Positions 1-8,409 of a DNA stretch of 64,000 nucleotides are shown here, one piece after another (within the stretch, counting starts at the first letter, position 1; each line of letters begins with the position of its first letter). The stretch is from Mesorhizobium sp. Root157. Lineage in GTDB: Bacteria; Pseudomonadota; Alphaproteobacteria; Rhizobiales; Rhizobiaceae. The translations under genes and the position numbers were made by a program. The notes below the pieces were generated by a model. That model saw only the letters and a list, made by a program, of their open reading frames with translations. It had not been told where the DNA came from and searched no databases. The stretch is taken from NCBI RefSeq assembly GCF_001427385.1, contig NZ_LMGJ01000001.1, positions 1 to 64,000 on the forward strand, written 5' to 3'.

Positions 1-35
1 CCCAGCCGCACACCGTCATGCGACCAATCCGGCAC
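1..35 (-). CDS. Start of a gene running off the left edge (possibly cupin-family)
   Basis: On the minus strand an AGGAGA ribosome binding site (43-48) lies 7 bases before a GTG at 35-33. The visible product begins MPDWSHDGVRLG and is cut by the window edge. The W-x-HDGVR start resembles small cupin-domain proteins I remember from proteobacteria, but twelve residues cannot prove a family. The good ribosome site spacing is the main evidence that this is a real start. Confidence 0.35.
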   Translation of the reverse strand, partial: MPDWSHDGVRL

Positions 36-356
36 CGACGCTTCTCCTCGATACCCGGTGCGCACCGAGTTTCCCGCAGAAGCGATGGCACCGATTATGG
101 AAGAGGTTGAGAGGGTGTGGATAAGGACGGTGAGAGGTTTTTGCGGAAAGTTAATGGGAACAACGGGTTGACCGGATGGTGGGGCGGCAGGTGGGCTGTT
201 CGATCCCCATTCCGGACCGTTGACAGGCTGCCGCACCGTCACGGAGATCTCGGACATTCCTTTCCCGCTCCGCTCGAAAGAGAATTCCGGGATGACGAGG
301 TGGAGGGGTTGCGCTCGGATTGGCCGGCATGACGAACTTTGAAGAAAACCTGCTGG
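36..356. other. Gene-free gap of about 320 bases with one DnaA-box-like 9-mer
   Basis: No convincing gene lies here; the short open frames lack ribosome sites and family similarity. The only notable site is TGTGGATAA at 116-124, an exact reverse-strand match to the DnaA box TTATCCACA. I found no cluster of further boxes or AT-rich unwinding stretch, so an origin is not supported. The gap should hold the promoter of the leftward gene at 35. Confidence 0.5.
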
Positions 357-800
357 CTACCTGGATTCCGTATCCAGCCAGATGGTGATCGGGCCGTCAT
401 TGACCAGCGAGACTTTCATGTCGGCGCCGAAAATTCCGTTGGCGACGGTGACGCCATGGCCGGCAAGCTGGGCCGAGAAATGCTCGTAGAGGCGCTTGCC
501 CTCGTCTGGCGCCGCAGCCGTGGAAAAGCCCGGCCGGTTCCCTTTCGTTTCGGCAGCCAGCGTGAACTGGCTGACGACGAGCGCCGCTCCGCCGACATCA
601 AGCAGCGAGCGGTTCATGCGGCCATCGTCGTCCCTGAAGATGCGAAGGCTGGCCACCTTGCGCGCCAGCCACTCGGACTGCTTGTCGGTGTCGCCCTGCA
701 TGGCGCAGACGAGCACGAGAAGGCCCTGCCCGATTTCGCCGGTCGGCTTGCCGTCGACCGCAACGCTGGCCTGGGTAACCCGTTGGACAAGTGCGCGCAT
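357..800 (-). CDS. dtd: D-aminoacyl-tRNA deacylase
   Basis: This 147-residue cytoplasmic enzyme hydrolyses D-amino acids from mischarged tRNA. The family signatures are present: an N-terminal [13 protein letters not shown] start, the [16 protein letters not shown] segment around residues 77-92, and the NDGPIT motif near residue 133 that carries the Gly-cisPro pair. Length matches the usual 145-150 residues. It lies about 90 bases downstream of the MFS gene on the same strand and may be co-transcribed with it, although no functional link is known. Confidence 0.93.
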   Translation of the reverse strand: MRALVQRVTQASVAVDGKPTGEIGQGLLVLVCAMQGDTDKQSEWLARKVASLRIFRDDDGRMNRSLLDVGGAALVVSQFTLAAETKGNRPGFSTAAAPDEGKRLYEHFSAQLAGHGVTVANGIFGADMKVSLVNDGPITIWLDTESR

Positions 801-892
801 GGTCGACCTCGGTTTTCAGCAATCCTGCGGACGAACTCGGCACGTCCCATTTTCCGGGTAAGCGCGCCAAAGCCGTTCCGTCATTCCGGGTT

Positions 893-2176
893 CTACGCAG
901 GCTGTGGTTCGGGGTCAAACGACGGCTTGCTGGTGTTGATGAGCAAGGAGATGCAGGCCGCGATGATGCCGGTCATGCCGGCGATGAGGAAGGCCAGCAC
1001 ATAGTCGCCCTGCATCTCGTGCATGATGCCGCCGAAATAGGCCGCACTTGCAGCCCCCGCCTGATGGCCGGCGAGAATCCAGCCGAACACCAGCGGAGCG
1101 TGGCCATCGCCGAAAGCTTCGTTGGCGAGACGCAGCGTCGGTGGAACCGTGGCGATCCAGTCCAGCCCGTAAAGGATGGAGAAGATGATCAGGCTGGTGG
1201 CCGAAAAGCCGGAATAAGGCAGATACATCAGCGACAGGCCGCGAATGGTGTAATAGATGCCGAGCAGTTTGCGCGGGTCGAACCGGTCGGTGAGCCAGCC
1301 CGAAAAAGTGGTGCCGATCAGGTCGAAAACGCCCATCAGCGCCAGCAGCCCAGCCGCCTGGATTTCGGTGATGCCCATGTCGCCGCAAAAGGCGATCAGG
1401 TGCGTGCCGACGAGGCCGTTGGTGGTGAAGCCGCAAATGAAGAAGGTCGCGAACAGGTACCAGAAGGTGCGGGTATGCGCCGCCCGCCACAAAGTGTTCA
1501 GAGTATGGCTGATGAAATTGCCTTGTGCTGCCGGCGAACGCGGCGGCACGTCGTCAGGATCGCCGCCGTAGCGCACTAGGCCGATCGACGAAGGGCGCTC
1601 GGGCACGAAGAAATAGACCAGCGGCAACAGCAGCGCGCTGGCGATCGATATGGCGATGACCACCCATTGCCACCCACCCCACTGGGCAAGGGCGGCGAGC
1701 ACCGGCAGGAAGATCAGCAGGCCGGTGGCGCTGGAGGCCGACATCAGCCCCATGACTAGACCGCGATTGGTCTTGAACCAACGGTTGACGATGGTGGCGC
1801 CGAGCACCATGGCGACGGCGCCGGAGCCGATGCCCGACATGATGCCCCAGGTGACCACCATGTGCCACGGTTCGGTCATGAAAAAGCTGAGCGCGGTGGA
1901 GCCCGACATCAGGAGGAGTGCGGCGAGCAGCGTGCGGCGCAAGCCGAAGCGCTCCATCAGCGCCGCGGCGAAAGGCCCCGCCAGCCCATAGAGGAAAATG
2001 CCTATGGCGGCGGCCAACGACACTGAATCGCGACCCCAGCCGAGACTGTGTTCCAGGGGCAGCATCATCACGGCGGGCGACGAGCGCAGCCCGGCGGCGA
2101 TGAGCAGGCAAAAGAAGATGACGGCAACGACGACGAAGGCGTAGCGCTGGCCAAAGGGGCGTGACTGGGCTATCAT
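893..2176 (-). CDS. MFS transporter, probable efflux permease
   Basis: This 427-residue polytopic inner-membrane protein has the usual twelve-helix hydrophobic pattern of the major facilitator superfamily. A basic inter-helix loop (MERFGLRR, near residue 74) and a second GWLTDRFDPRKLLG loop (about residues 294-307) match the A-type motifs of the two halves. The substrate is not identifiable. It is divergent from a TetR gene, and two palindromic operators lie in the 72-base gap, the nearer one abutting its ATG. No Shine-Dalgarno sequence precedes the ATG. Divergent TetR control suggests a pump induced by its own substrate. Confidence 0.88.
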   Translation of the reverse strand: MIAQSRPFGQRYAFVVVAVIFFCLLIAAGLRSSPAVMMLPLEHSLGWGRDSVSLAAAIGIFLYGLAGPFAAALMERFGLRRTLLAALLLMSGSTALSFFMTEPWHMVVTWGIMSGIGSGAVAMVLGATIVNRWFKTNRGLVMGLMSASSATGLLIFLPVLAALAQWGGWQWVVIAISIASALLLPLVYFFVPERPSSIGLVRYGGDPDDVPPRSPAAQGNFISHTLNTLWRAAHTRTFWYLFATFFICGFTTNGLVGTHLIAFCGDMGITEIQAAGLLALMGVFDLIGTTFSGWLTDRFDPRKLLGIYYTIRGLSLMYLPYSGFSATSLIIFSILYGLDWIATVPPTLRLANEAFGDGHAPLVFGWILAGHQAGAASAAYFGGIMHEMQGDYVLAFLIAGMTGIIAACISLLINTSKPSFDPEPQPA

Positions 2177-2192
2177 GTTACCGATCGGTACG
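2177..2192. promoter_or_regulatory. TetR operator copy 1, abutting the MFS start codon
   Basis: GTTACCGATCGGTACG contains the perfect 12-bp palindrome TACCGATCGGTA at 2179-2190. It is directly next to the MFS ATG, in the place where a ribosome binding site would normally be. The whole 16-mer is repeated in inverted orientation at 2212-2227 with one mismatch. Binding by the adjacent TetR protein is inferred from position and symmetry. Confidence 0.72.
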
Positions 2193-2205
2193 TTGCGTTA
2201 CGAAC

Positions 2206-2235
2206 CGTATACGTACCGAGCGGTAACATTGTCAA
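2206..2235 (-). promoter_or_regulatory. MFS promoter with TetR operator copy 2 filling the spacer
   Basis: On the minus strand there is a perfect -35 TTGACA (2235-2230) and a -10-like TATACG (2211-2206), 18 bases apart. The spacer is almost entirely the second operator, CGTACCGAGCGGTAAC at 2212-2227. A repressor bound there would block RNA polymerase. The arrangement is seen directly; regulation by the neighbouring TetR protein is inference. Confidence 0.68.
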
Positions 2236-2248
2236 TTGAAGTCCTCTG

Positions 2249-2854
2249 ATGCCCAACACCAAAAATCTTGATCCGGCTGCAAGCGTCGAGCATGCGCCGC
2301 GCGCGGCGGAAAAGATCCTGAACGTTGCGCGCGACTTGTTCTACCGTCAAGGCATCAGGGCGATCGGCGTCGACGAGATCGTCAAGACGGCCGGCGTCAC
2401 CAAGCCCAGCCTCTACCGTTCCTTTTCCTCCAAGGATGACCTGACGGCTTCTTATCTGAAACAATACGACCGTGAATTCTGGGAGCGCTTCGATGAAGCG
2501 GTGGCAGCGCATCCGGGTGACCCGCGCGCGCAGGTGCTGGCTTTCCTCGCCCGCGTCGGCAAGCGCAGCCAGAAGGCCAGCTACCGCGGCTGCGGCTTGA
2601 CCAATGCGGCGGTGGAATATCCGGAGCACGACCATCCTGCCCGCATCGTCAGCGAGGAAAACAAGCGCGAATTGCGCCGGCGCCTGCGCGCCATGGCCAA
2701 GGCGATGGGGGCTGCCGAACCCGACATGCTGGGCGACGGGCTGCTGCTGCTGCTCGAAGGCGCTTACATTTCAGCACAATTGTTCGGCACCGGCGGCCCG
2801 GCCCGCGCTGTGGCCAGGAACGCCGAACTGCTTATCGACGCCAGCCTGGCGTGA
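2249..2854 (+). CDS. TetR/AcrR-family transcriptional repressor
   Basis: This 201-residue regulator has an N-terminal TetR helix-turn-helix at about residues 20-65 (ILNVARDLFYRQGIRAIGVD, then VTKPSLYRSFSSKDDL), followed by a C-terminal ligand-binding half. It is divergent from the MFS transporter and presumably represses it, and perhaps itself, through the palindromes at 2177-2192 and 2212-2227. The inducer cannot be read from the sequence. Its 3' end approaches that of the M3 peptidase across a short tandem repeat. Confidence 0.88.
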   Translation: MPNTKNLDPAASVEHAPRAAEKILNVARDLFYRQGIRAIGVDEIVKTAGVTKPSLYRSFSSKDDLTASYLKQYDREFWERFDEAVAAHPGDPRAQVLAFLARVGKRSQKASYRGCGLTNAAVEYPEHDHPARIVSEENKRELRRRLRAMAKAMGAAEPDMLGDGLLLLLEGAYISAQLFGTGGPARAVARNAELLIDASLA

Positions 2855-2860
2855 GTGCCG

Positions 2861-2898
2861 TTTCAGGCCAGAGCTTTTCAGGCCAGAGCTTTTCAGGC
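2861..2898. repeat. 15-bp tandem repeat at a convergent gene junction
   Basis: Two exact copies of TTTCAGGCCAGAGCT (2861-2875 and 2876-2890) are followed by an 8-base partial third copy. The third copy contains the stop codon of the M3 peptidase gene (2893-2895). It lies between the converging TetR and peptidase genes and looks like local slippage duplication rather than a known element. Confidence 0.8.
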
Positions 2899-4947
2899 AA
2901 GTCCGCGCTTGACCATCATGGCCTGCGGCGACGGCATCTTGCCCCGGAAGGCGATGTAAAGCTCTTCCGGGTCTTTTGAGCCACCGGCGGCATAGATGTT
3001 TGTCTTCAGCCGCTCGGCCAGAGCCGGGTTGAAAGGGTCGCCGGTTTCCTCGAAGGCCGAGAAGGCGTCGGCGTCGAGCACTTCCGACCACATGTAGGAA
3101 TAATAGCCGGCCGAATAACCGTCGCCGGAGAACACATGCCCGAAATGCGGCGTGCGGTGGCGCATGGCAATGGTGTCGGGCATGTTCAGCCTTGCAAGCG
3201 TTTCGGTTTCGAAACGAAGCGGCTCTTCCGGGGCATCCGGGCGCGCGTGATAGGCCATGTCGACAAGGGCGGACGCGGTGAATTCGACGGTGGCGAAGCC
3301 GGCGCCGAAGGTGCGCGCCGCCAGCATCTTGTCGAGAAGCGCCTTGGGCATCGGCTTGCCGGTCCGATGGTGGAGCGCGTGCTTTTCCAGGACTGCCGGC
3401 ACGGTCAGCCAATGCTCGTAAAGCTGCGACGGCAGTTCGACGAAATCGCGGCTGACCGAAGTGCCGGAGACGCTGGGCCACGTCACCTCGGTCAGCATGC
3501 CGTGCAGGGCATGGCCGAATTCGTGGAACAGGGCTTTCGCCTCGTCGACCGAAAGCAGCGCCGGTTCGCCGGCCGGCGGTTTGGCAAAGTTCATGATGTT
3601 GTAGATGACCGGCGTCGACCCCGCGCCCAGCCTGTAGCCGGACTGCAGCGAACTCATCCACGCCCCCGAACGCTTCGACGGCCTGGCGAAATAGTCGGCG
3701 AGGAACAGGCCGCGCTCGGAGCCGTCGGCATTCTTGACGGAAAAGACGCGCACGTCCGGATGCCAGGCGGCGATGCCGGCCTTCTCCTCGAAGCGGATGC
3801 CGAACAGGCGTGTGGCCACGTCGAAGCAGGCGGCGATGATGCGGTCGAGTTGCAGATAGGGTTTCAGTTCAGCCTCGTCGAAGGCGAATTTCTCGGCGCG
3901 CAGCTTTTCCTGGTAGAAGCGCCAGTCCCAGGCGGCGAATGTCTCGTTGCTGCCGGCTTCCGCCGCCAGCCGCTCCAGTTCGCCCTGGTCGCTTGCCGCC
4001 TTTTCCAGCGCCTTTTGCCAGACAGGATCGAGCAGGCCATGGACCGCCTTCGGCGTCTTGGCCATGGTGTCGTCGAGCTTGAGCGCGGCGTAGGAGGCAT
4101 AGCCGAGCAGCTTTGCCTTTTCGGCGCGCCGCGTCAGCATATCGCGCACGACGCTGGTGTTGTCGCTGGCGCCGCCATTCTGGCCGCGCATAGTGAAGGC
4201 CCGCCACGCCGCTTCGCGCAGGTCGCGCCTTTTGGAAAACGTCGTGAACGGTTCATAGATAGAGCGCGACAGGGTGATCGCGTAGCGGCCCTTGTGACCG
4301 CGCGTTTCGGCAGCCTCGGCCATTGCGCTCTTAAGGAAATCGGGCAGTCCGGCAAGATCGGCCTCATCGAGGAAAAGCGCCCAATCGCGCTCGTCGGCAA
4401 GCACGTTCTGCCCGAAAGTGGTGCCGAGCGACGACAATTCCTCGTTGATGGCGGCAAGCCGCTTCTTGCCTTCGGCATCGAGCTTCGCACCCGAGCGGAC
4501 AAAGCCTTTCCAGATCTTTTCAAGCACGCGCAAGGTCTCGGCGTCGAGCCCCAGCGAGGCGCGCTTCCGGTAGAGGGCATCGATGCGGGCGAACAGTTGC
4601 GCGTTCATCGAGATCGCCGAGAAATGCCGCGACATCTTCGGCGAGACCGCGCGCTCCAGCGCCTGGATGGTGTCGTTGGTGTGGGCGCCGGCCTTGCCCC
4701 AGAAAATCGACGAAACGCGGTCGAGCGCCTGGCCGGACAGTTCGAGCGCTGCAAGCGTATTCTCGACGGTCGGCTCGACAGGATTTTCGGCAATCGCCTC
4801 GATTTCGGCGGCGTGGGCCTGCAGCGCGGCGTCGAACACCGGCTCGAAATCGCCATCGCCGATGCGGGTGAAATCCGGCAGGCCGAGCGGGCCCTGCCAA
4901 GCCGTCAGGGGGTGCGCGGCAAGGTCGGCGGTCTTTGCTGAGGACAT
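2893..4947 (-). CDS. M3-family oligopeptidase (oligopeptidase A / Dcp type)
   Basis: This 684-residue cytoplasmic zinc metallopeptidase degrades short peptides. The thimet-oligopeptidase zinc motif HEFGHAL lies near residue 474, followed by the downstream zinc-binding Glu region (SRDFVELPSQLYEHW). The GDGYSAGYYSYMWSEVLDADAF segment near the C-terminus (cited here in part) is typical of the family. Length fits prlC/dcp-type enzymes (about 680). The annotated ATG opens MSSAKTADL. It stands alone, convergent with the TetR gene. Assignment to OpdA or Dcp is not possible by eye. Confidence 0.92.
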   Translation of the reverse strand: MSSAKTADLAAHPLTAWQGPLGLPDFTRIGDGDFEPVFDAALQAHAAEIEAIAENPVEPTVENTLAALELSGQALDRVSSIFWGKAGAHTNDTIQALERAVSPKMSRHFSAISMNAQLFARIDALYRKRASLGLDAETLRVLEKIWKGFVRSGAKLDAEGKKRLAAINEELSSLGTTFGQNVLADERDWALFLDEADLAGLPDFLKSAMAEAAETRGHKGRYAITLSRSIYEPFTTFSKRRDLREAAWRAFTMRGQNGGASDNTSVVRDMLTRRAEKAKLLGYASYAALKLDDTMAKTPKAVHGLLDPVWQKALEKAASDQGELERLAAEAGSNETFAAWDWRFYQEKLRAEKFAFDEAELKPYLQLDRIIAACFDVATRLFGIRFEEKAGIAAWHPDVRVFSVKNADGSERGLFLADYFARPSKRSGAWMSSLQSGYRLGAGSTPVIYNIMNFAKPPAGEPALLSVDEAKALFHEFGHALHGMLTEVTWPSVSGTSVSRDFVELPSQLYEHWLTVPAVLEKHALHHRTGKPMPKALLDKMLAARTFGAGFATVEFTASALVDMAYHARPDAPEEPLRFETETLARLNMPDTIAMRHRTPHFGHVFSGDGYSAGYYSYMWSEVLDADAFSAFEETGDPFNPALAERLKTNIYAAGGSKDPEELYIAFRGKMPSPQAMMVKRGLA

Positions 4948-5020
4948 GGAAATTCTTTCGGTGTTGACACTGCTTTGCCCGATGTAGGCTTGCGGACCCT
5001 GGTTCGCAACCGCAGGCCCG

Positions 5021-5437
5021 TCAGTAGGCGTCGCAGGTTTCGGCCATCGCGGCCTGCGACGTCGCGGTGATGCGATTGTCGGTCAGCGCAAAGGTTTCCT
5101 GCATCAGCATGTCGTTGGCCGGAAAATCGTAGCAGGCGATGACGGTGACGACGCCGCCCTCGCTCTTGGCGATACGATGCCTTATCTGGCCGCCGGCGAC
5201 CGCACTTTCCCATTCATCCATCGAAGCGATGAATTCCTGCTTGGTCTGAACGACGCCAAGATCGGTGAGACTGATGCGGGCCTCGTCGGTAAGGAGTTCG
5301 CTCAACGCGGCGCGGTCGGTGTTGAGCAGCGCAGTATACCAACGCTCGATGACGGCCTCGTCGGCATTCGCGGCAACGGACCAGAAAAGCAGCGCCGCCG
5401 CCAGCAGCCCGGTTCGCATCGGTCCAATCAGCATCAT
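5021..5437 (-). CDS. Secreted SnoaL/NTF2-like protein of unknown role
   Basis: This 138-residue product has an N-terminal signal peptide (hydrophobic LLAAALLFWSVAA, likely cleavage after ANA near residue 25). A small alpha+beta domain follows (VIERWYTALLNTDRAALSELL) that looks like the cone-shaped NTF2/SnoaL fold. The ATG at 5437 has an AAGGGACC ribosome site. A periplasmic location is expected. No catalytic residues can be assigned, and it may simply bind a small ligand. It sits downstream of carbonic anhydrase on the same strand, about 60 bases apart. Confidence 0.6.
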   Translation of the reverse strand: MMLIGPMRTGLLAAALLFWSVAANADEAVIERWYTALLNTDRAALSELLTDEARISLTDLGVVQTKQEFIASMDEWESAVAGGQIRHRIAKSEGGVVTVIACYDFPANDMLMQETFALTDNRITATSQAAMAETCDAY

Positions 5438-5497
5438 GGCCAGGTCCCTTCGTGGGAAAACGCCAGGCGTCGTCCGCCGACGTTCAACGCGCCATCG

Positions 5498-6142
5498 TCA
5501 GCCGAGTTCCGGCCGTTCGAAATCGCCGGTGTCCTTGTTCATTGCCCAAAGCTCGCCGGTGGAGATATCGAACCATGCACCGTAGAGGTTCAGGCTGCCC
5601 TTGGTTTCCAGCGCGGCGATGTAGGGAAACGTACGCAGATTGTTCAACGAATAGCGGATGGAGATGCGCTCCAGCGCCGTCTGGCGCTCACCCGCCGTCA
5701 TCAGCGTGCTGGCTGTAACGGCATCGGCAGCGGGGTAGAGGAGGCTCATCCATTTGCCGATGAAATCGCCTTTCGAGGGAGGCGTCTTGCCGTGGCTCAG
5801 GGCGGCCTTGATGCCGCCGCAACGGCCATGGCCCATGACCACGATGTTTTTCACCTTGAGGCTTTGAACGGCAAACTCAAGCGCTGCCGAGGTGGAGTGG
5901 TATTCGCCGTCCGGCTCATAGGGCGGCACAAGGTTGCCGACATTGCGCAGCACGAATAACTCGCCGGGGCCGGCATCGAAAATGGTTTCCGGTGCCGAGC
6001 GGGAGTCGCAACAGGCTATGATCATCGTTTCGGGGGCCTGCCCTTCACGCGCCAGTGAAACATAATGCCCGCTCTCGGACGAGTAGCGGCCACTCATGAA
6101 ATTGTGGTGCCCGGTGAGAAGGTGCTGGGGGAGATGTGGCAT
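5498..6142 (-). CDS. Beta-class carbonic anhydrase
   Basis: This 214-residue zinc enzyme interconverts CO2 and bicarbonate. The beta-class ligand set is visible: CCDSR (zinc Cys plus the Asp-Arg dyad, residues 44-48) and a distal MGHGRCGG with the second zinc His and Cys. GELFVLRNVGNLVPP between them is also characteristic. The annotated start (MPHLPQHLL) lacks a strong ribosome site, so the exact N-terminus is less certain. It probably supplies bicarbonate for carboxylation reactions. Confidence 0.95.
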   Translation of the reverse strand: MPHLPQHLLTGHHNFMSGRYSSESGHYVSLAREGQAPETMIIACCDSRSAPETIFDAGPGELFVLRNVGNLVPPYEPDGEYHSTSAALEFAVQSLKVKNIVVMGHGRCGGIKAALSHGKTPPSKGDFIGKWMSLLYPAADAVTASTLMTAGERQTALERISIRYSLNNLRTFPYIAALETKGSLNLYGAWFDISTGELWAMNKDTGDFERPELG

Positions 6143-6297
6143 GGCGGAAAATGGGCCTTTCCGGTGTGGATGGCGACAGCTTGGTCAAGCTGGCCGTGGT
6201 CTAACGGAAAAACGCCCTGCCGATCAATAAGGAATCGCACTGCGAAGCAATACTATCGTTGCAGCCGCCGGCGCACCGTGAACCTGAACCCCTGGGG

Positions 6298-7071
6298 TCA
6301 GACCCAGATGGCGACCGATATGCCGTGCCGGTCCAAGAGAGGCGGATCGGGCAACGACCGCGCCTCGCCGAGAACGATCCGTGCAGCAATCAGCATCATG
6401 GCGGCGGCATCGAGAAAATCGTCTAACGCCGCACCCGGCGGCGGGCTTTGATCCACAAAAGCCTGCGCATAGCCATAACGGCACAACAGCGCCTTGCGCT
6501 GCGCCATTCCAGCCGGGTTGACAGCGCCCTTGATTTTCTTGGGTAAGCTCATCGGCTCGCCGTTATTGAGCCGGCAAAACGCCACTTCGGGGTGCGACTC
6601 GTAAATGCGGGTACGCAGTGCCGGCTCCGCAACCAGAAGGGCGTCGATCTCGCGGATCTTGGAAAAGATTCCGAAGGCCTGAATGGATATGCCGCGCGGC
6701 GGTTCCGAAGTCTGGCGCGCAACCGCGCTGGCCCGCCGATGTGCGGCATACCATTCGTCCACGGTCGTAAAAGGTGCTGTCTCGGCGTAGACAGCGCTTC
6801 GGGATGGAATTGAAAAGACGCTGGATTGACGCTCTTTCAGCAGCGGTCTCGCCAGGCTTTCAGGCCCGCGCCCGCCCTCGCCGGTAAAATCCGGCAGGCC
6901 GATCGGCATGTCGACGGCAATGAGCGCATTCGCCGGCAAGTCCGCGACCAGCGCCGCGAATGTCGCATAAATCCGCACCGCCGGCGCATGACCGGGATCG
7001 GCGCTGACGGCGATCCAGCCGCCCTTGCAGCCATCCACGCCTACGATGGACAGCGGAATGCCGGCGATCAC
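6298..7071 (-). CDS. DUF429 protein (predicted RNase H-like fold)
   Basis: This 257-residue protein opens VGVDGCKGGWIAV, the hallmark of the DUF429 family, with acidic residues that in RNase H-like folds bind metal (VDGC and later IAVDMPIGLPD). Its biochemical role is not established. Its ATG overlaps the pdxY stop by four bases (ATGA), so the two are translationally coupled. A GC-rich imperfect palindrome (CTGAACCCCTGGGGTCAG) lies just past its stop. Confidence 0.8.
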   Translation of the reverse strand: MIAGIPLSIVGVDGCKGGWIAVSADPGHAPAVRIYATFAALVADLPANALIAVDMPIGLPDFTGEGGRGPESLARPLLKERQSSVFSIPSRSAVYAETAPFTTVDEWYAAHRRASAVARQTSEPPRGISIQAFGIFSKIREIDALLVAEPALRTRIYESHPEVAFCRLNNGEPMSLPKKIKGAVNPAGMAQRKALLCRYGYAQAFVDQSPPPGAALDDFLDAAAMMLIAARIVLGEARSLPDPPLLDRHGISVAIWV

Positions 7072-7955
7072 GCCTTGCGTGTCCGCGAAGGGTGCAGGAG
7101 CGTGCGCATCTGCACCATGGCCATCGGATGCGACAGGCTTTGCGCATCCGCCGGAAGCTGCAACTCGCCGCTGCCGCGCTTCGCCGCGCGGGCCACCGCT
7201 TCATAGACGGTAGCCGTTGCCGACTGCAGCGCCTTGTCCACAGAATGACCCGACAGCATGTGCGCCAGAAAGGTCGCAGCCGTGAGGTCGCCCGGGCCTT
7301 TCGGCGGATTTTCGACGAAGCGATGCTCGGCCAACAACACCTGTTTGGCATCGACGAGCAGATTGCCGGTGCCGTCGGCAAGCATCGACGGCGCCGAAGT
7401 CACCAGCATCGTGGCGGGGGCGGCATCCAGCGCCGCAGCAATGGTCGATTTGAGATCAGGCAGGGAGGCACCCGTCAACCACTCCAACTCATAGCGGTTA
7501 GGCGTGGCGACGTCTGCCAGCGGCATCAAGCGATCACGGACCGCAGCCGCAGTTGCTTCCTGCACGTATAGCCCTTCGGCGTAGTCGCCAAGCACAGGAT
7601 CGCAGAGATAGAGCGCCTTCGGGTTCCTGGCCTTGAGCGCCTGCACCAGCGAAGCGACGGCGTCTGCCTGTTCAGGGCTGCCGAGATAGCCGGACAGCAC
7701 CGCGCCCACTTCGCCCAGCCACGGCGCCCGTTCGAGGTCGGCAAGCAAGGCCTTGAATTGTTCCGCAGGCGGAACGATCCTTGTGGAAAGTCCTTGGCCG
7801 GGATGCCAGGCGAGCACGATGGTCGGCACTGCCCAGACCGGGAAACCCAGCGTCTCCAGTGCAAAGACCACGGTGCGGTTGCCGACCGAACCGCGCACGA
7901 CATGGCTTGAGACGACGATGACGGCCGGACGAACAGCCGAAACTTCAGATGACAT
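7068..7955 (-). CDS. pdxY: Pyridoxal kinase
   Basis: This 295-residue ribokinase-superfamily enzyme phosphorylates pyridoxal in the vitamin B6 salvage pathway. Visible features are an N-terminal VIVVSSHVVRGSVGNR, a VPTIVLAWHPG segment, PNRYELEWLTG near residue 152, and the anion-hole motif GPGDLTAA near residue 222 (catalytic Asp in GxGD). Length matches PdxY. It lies between a 90-residue membrane protein and DUF429, overlapping the latter by four bases in what looks like a three-gene operon. Confidence 0.93.
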   Translation of the reverse strand: MSSEVSAVRPAVIVVSSHVVRGSVGNRTVVFALETLGFPVWAVPTIVLAWHPGQGLSTRIVPPAEQFKALLADLERAPWLGEVGAVLSGYLGSPEQADAVASLVQALKARNPKALYLCDPVLGDYAEGLYVQEATAAAVRDRLMPLADVATPNRYELEWLTGASLPDLKSTIAAALDAAPATMLVTSAPSMLADGTGNLLVDAKQVLLAEHRFVENPPKGPGDLTAATFLAHMLSGHSVDKALQSATATVYEAVARAAKRGSGELQLPADAQSLSHPMAMVQMRTLLHPSRTRKA

Positions 7956-7962
7956 GGATGGC

Positions 7963-8235
7963 CTACCCGCCCTGCACGATAAAAAGCACGAACCAGATCA
8001 CCAGGCCAATCGCCAGCACAGGGCCGAGAATGCGCCCGATGCGCGTGCCCAGATAGTCCATGCGGTCTGACGTATCGGCATCGGCGGCGGTCATGTGATC
8101 GTGGGTGCGCTTCGCCATGCGATTCACGAACGAGTTGCCGGACACTTCCGTCTCGCTGGCGATATCCTTGAGGATACGGCGCGATTCGCGCTCGCGCTCG
8201 CTGTCTCCCCGATCTGCTTTGCCCGGTCCGGCCAT
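7963..8235 (-). CDS. Small single-pass membrane protein, unknown
   Basis: This 90-residue product has a highly charged N-terminal half (RGDSERERESRR) and one transmembrane helix near the C-terminus (ILGPVLAIGLVIWFVLFIV). I do not recognise a family. It ends only 7 bases before the pdxY start on the same strand, so it is probably the first gene of the pdxY-DUF429 operon. Coding is supported by the operon spacing and the well-formed membrane segment. Confidence 0.6.
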   Translation of the reverse strand: MAGPGKADRGDSERERESRRILKDIASETEVSGNSFVNRMAKRTHDHMTAADADTSDRMDYLGTRIGRILGPVLAIGLVIWFVLFIVQGG

Positions 8236-8261
8236 GGCGTTACCCTGCTTTCAAGCGACAT

Positions 8262-8300
8262 TAGAGCATAGGACCGAAAAGTGTGAAGCGGTTTTCCAAA
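8262..8300. repeat. Fragment of a rhizobial intergenic repeat
   Basis: The stretch containing CCGAAAAGTGTGAAGCGG followed by TTTTCC resembles a short palindromic element scattered between genes in Mesorhizobium and relatives, as I recall it. The GAAAA and TTTTC arms can pair. Only one arm region is intact; the flanking half is diverged. It lies upstream of the LemA gene. Family membership is from memory and should be checked by search. Confidence 0.5.
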
Positions 8301-8409
8301 CGAAATACAGCCGGGGCGCGTGGTCGCGGCAGATCGCGCGCGAAGGTCGTTTTCTTGGACGCGCTTTGTGGTAATGCTTCCTCACCATCCACGTCCAGGG
8401 ATCCACTCC

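Noticed and set aside
3136-4941. Large plus-strand frame opposite the M3 peptidase
   Set aside because: It is a shadow frame; the peptidase has a zinc motif and full-length homology on the minus strand.
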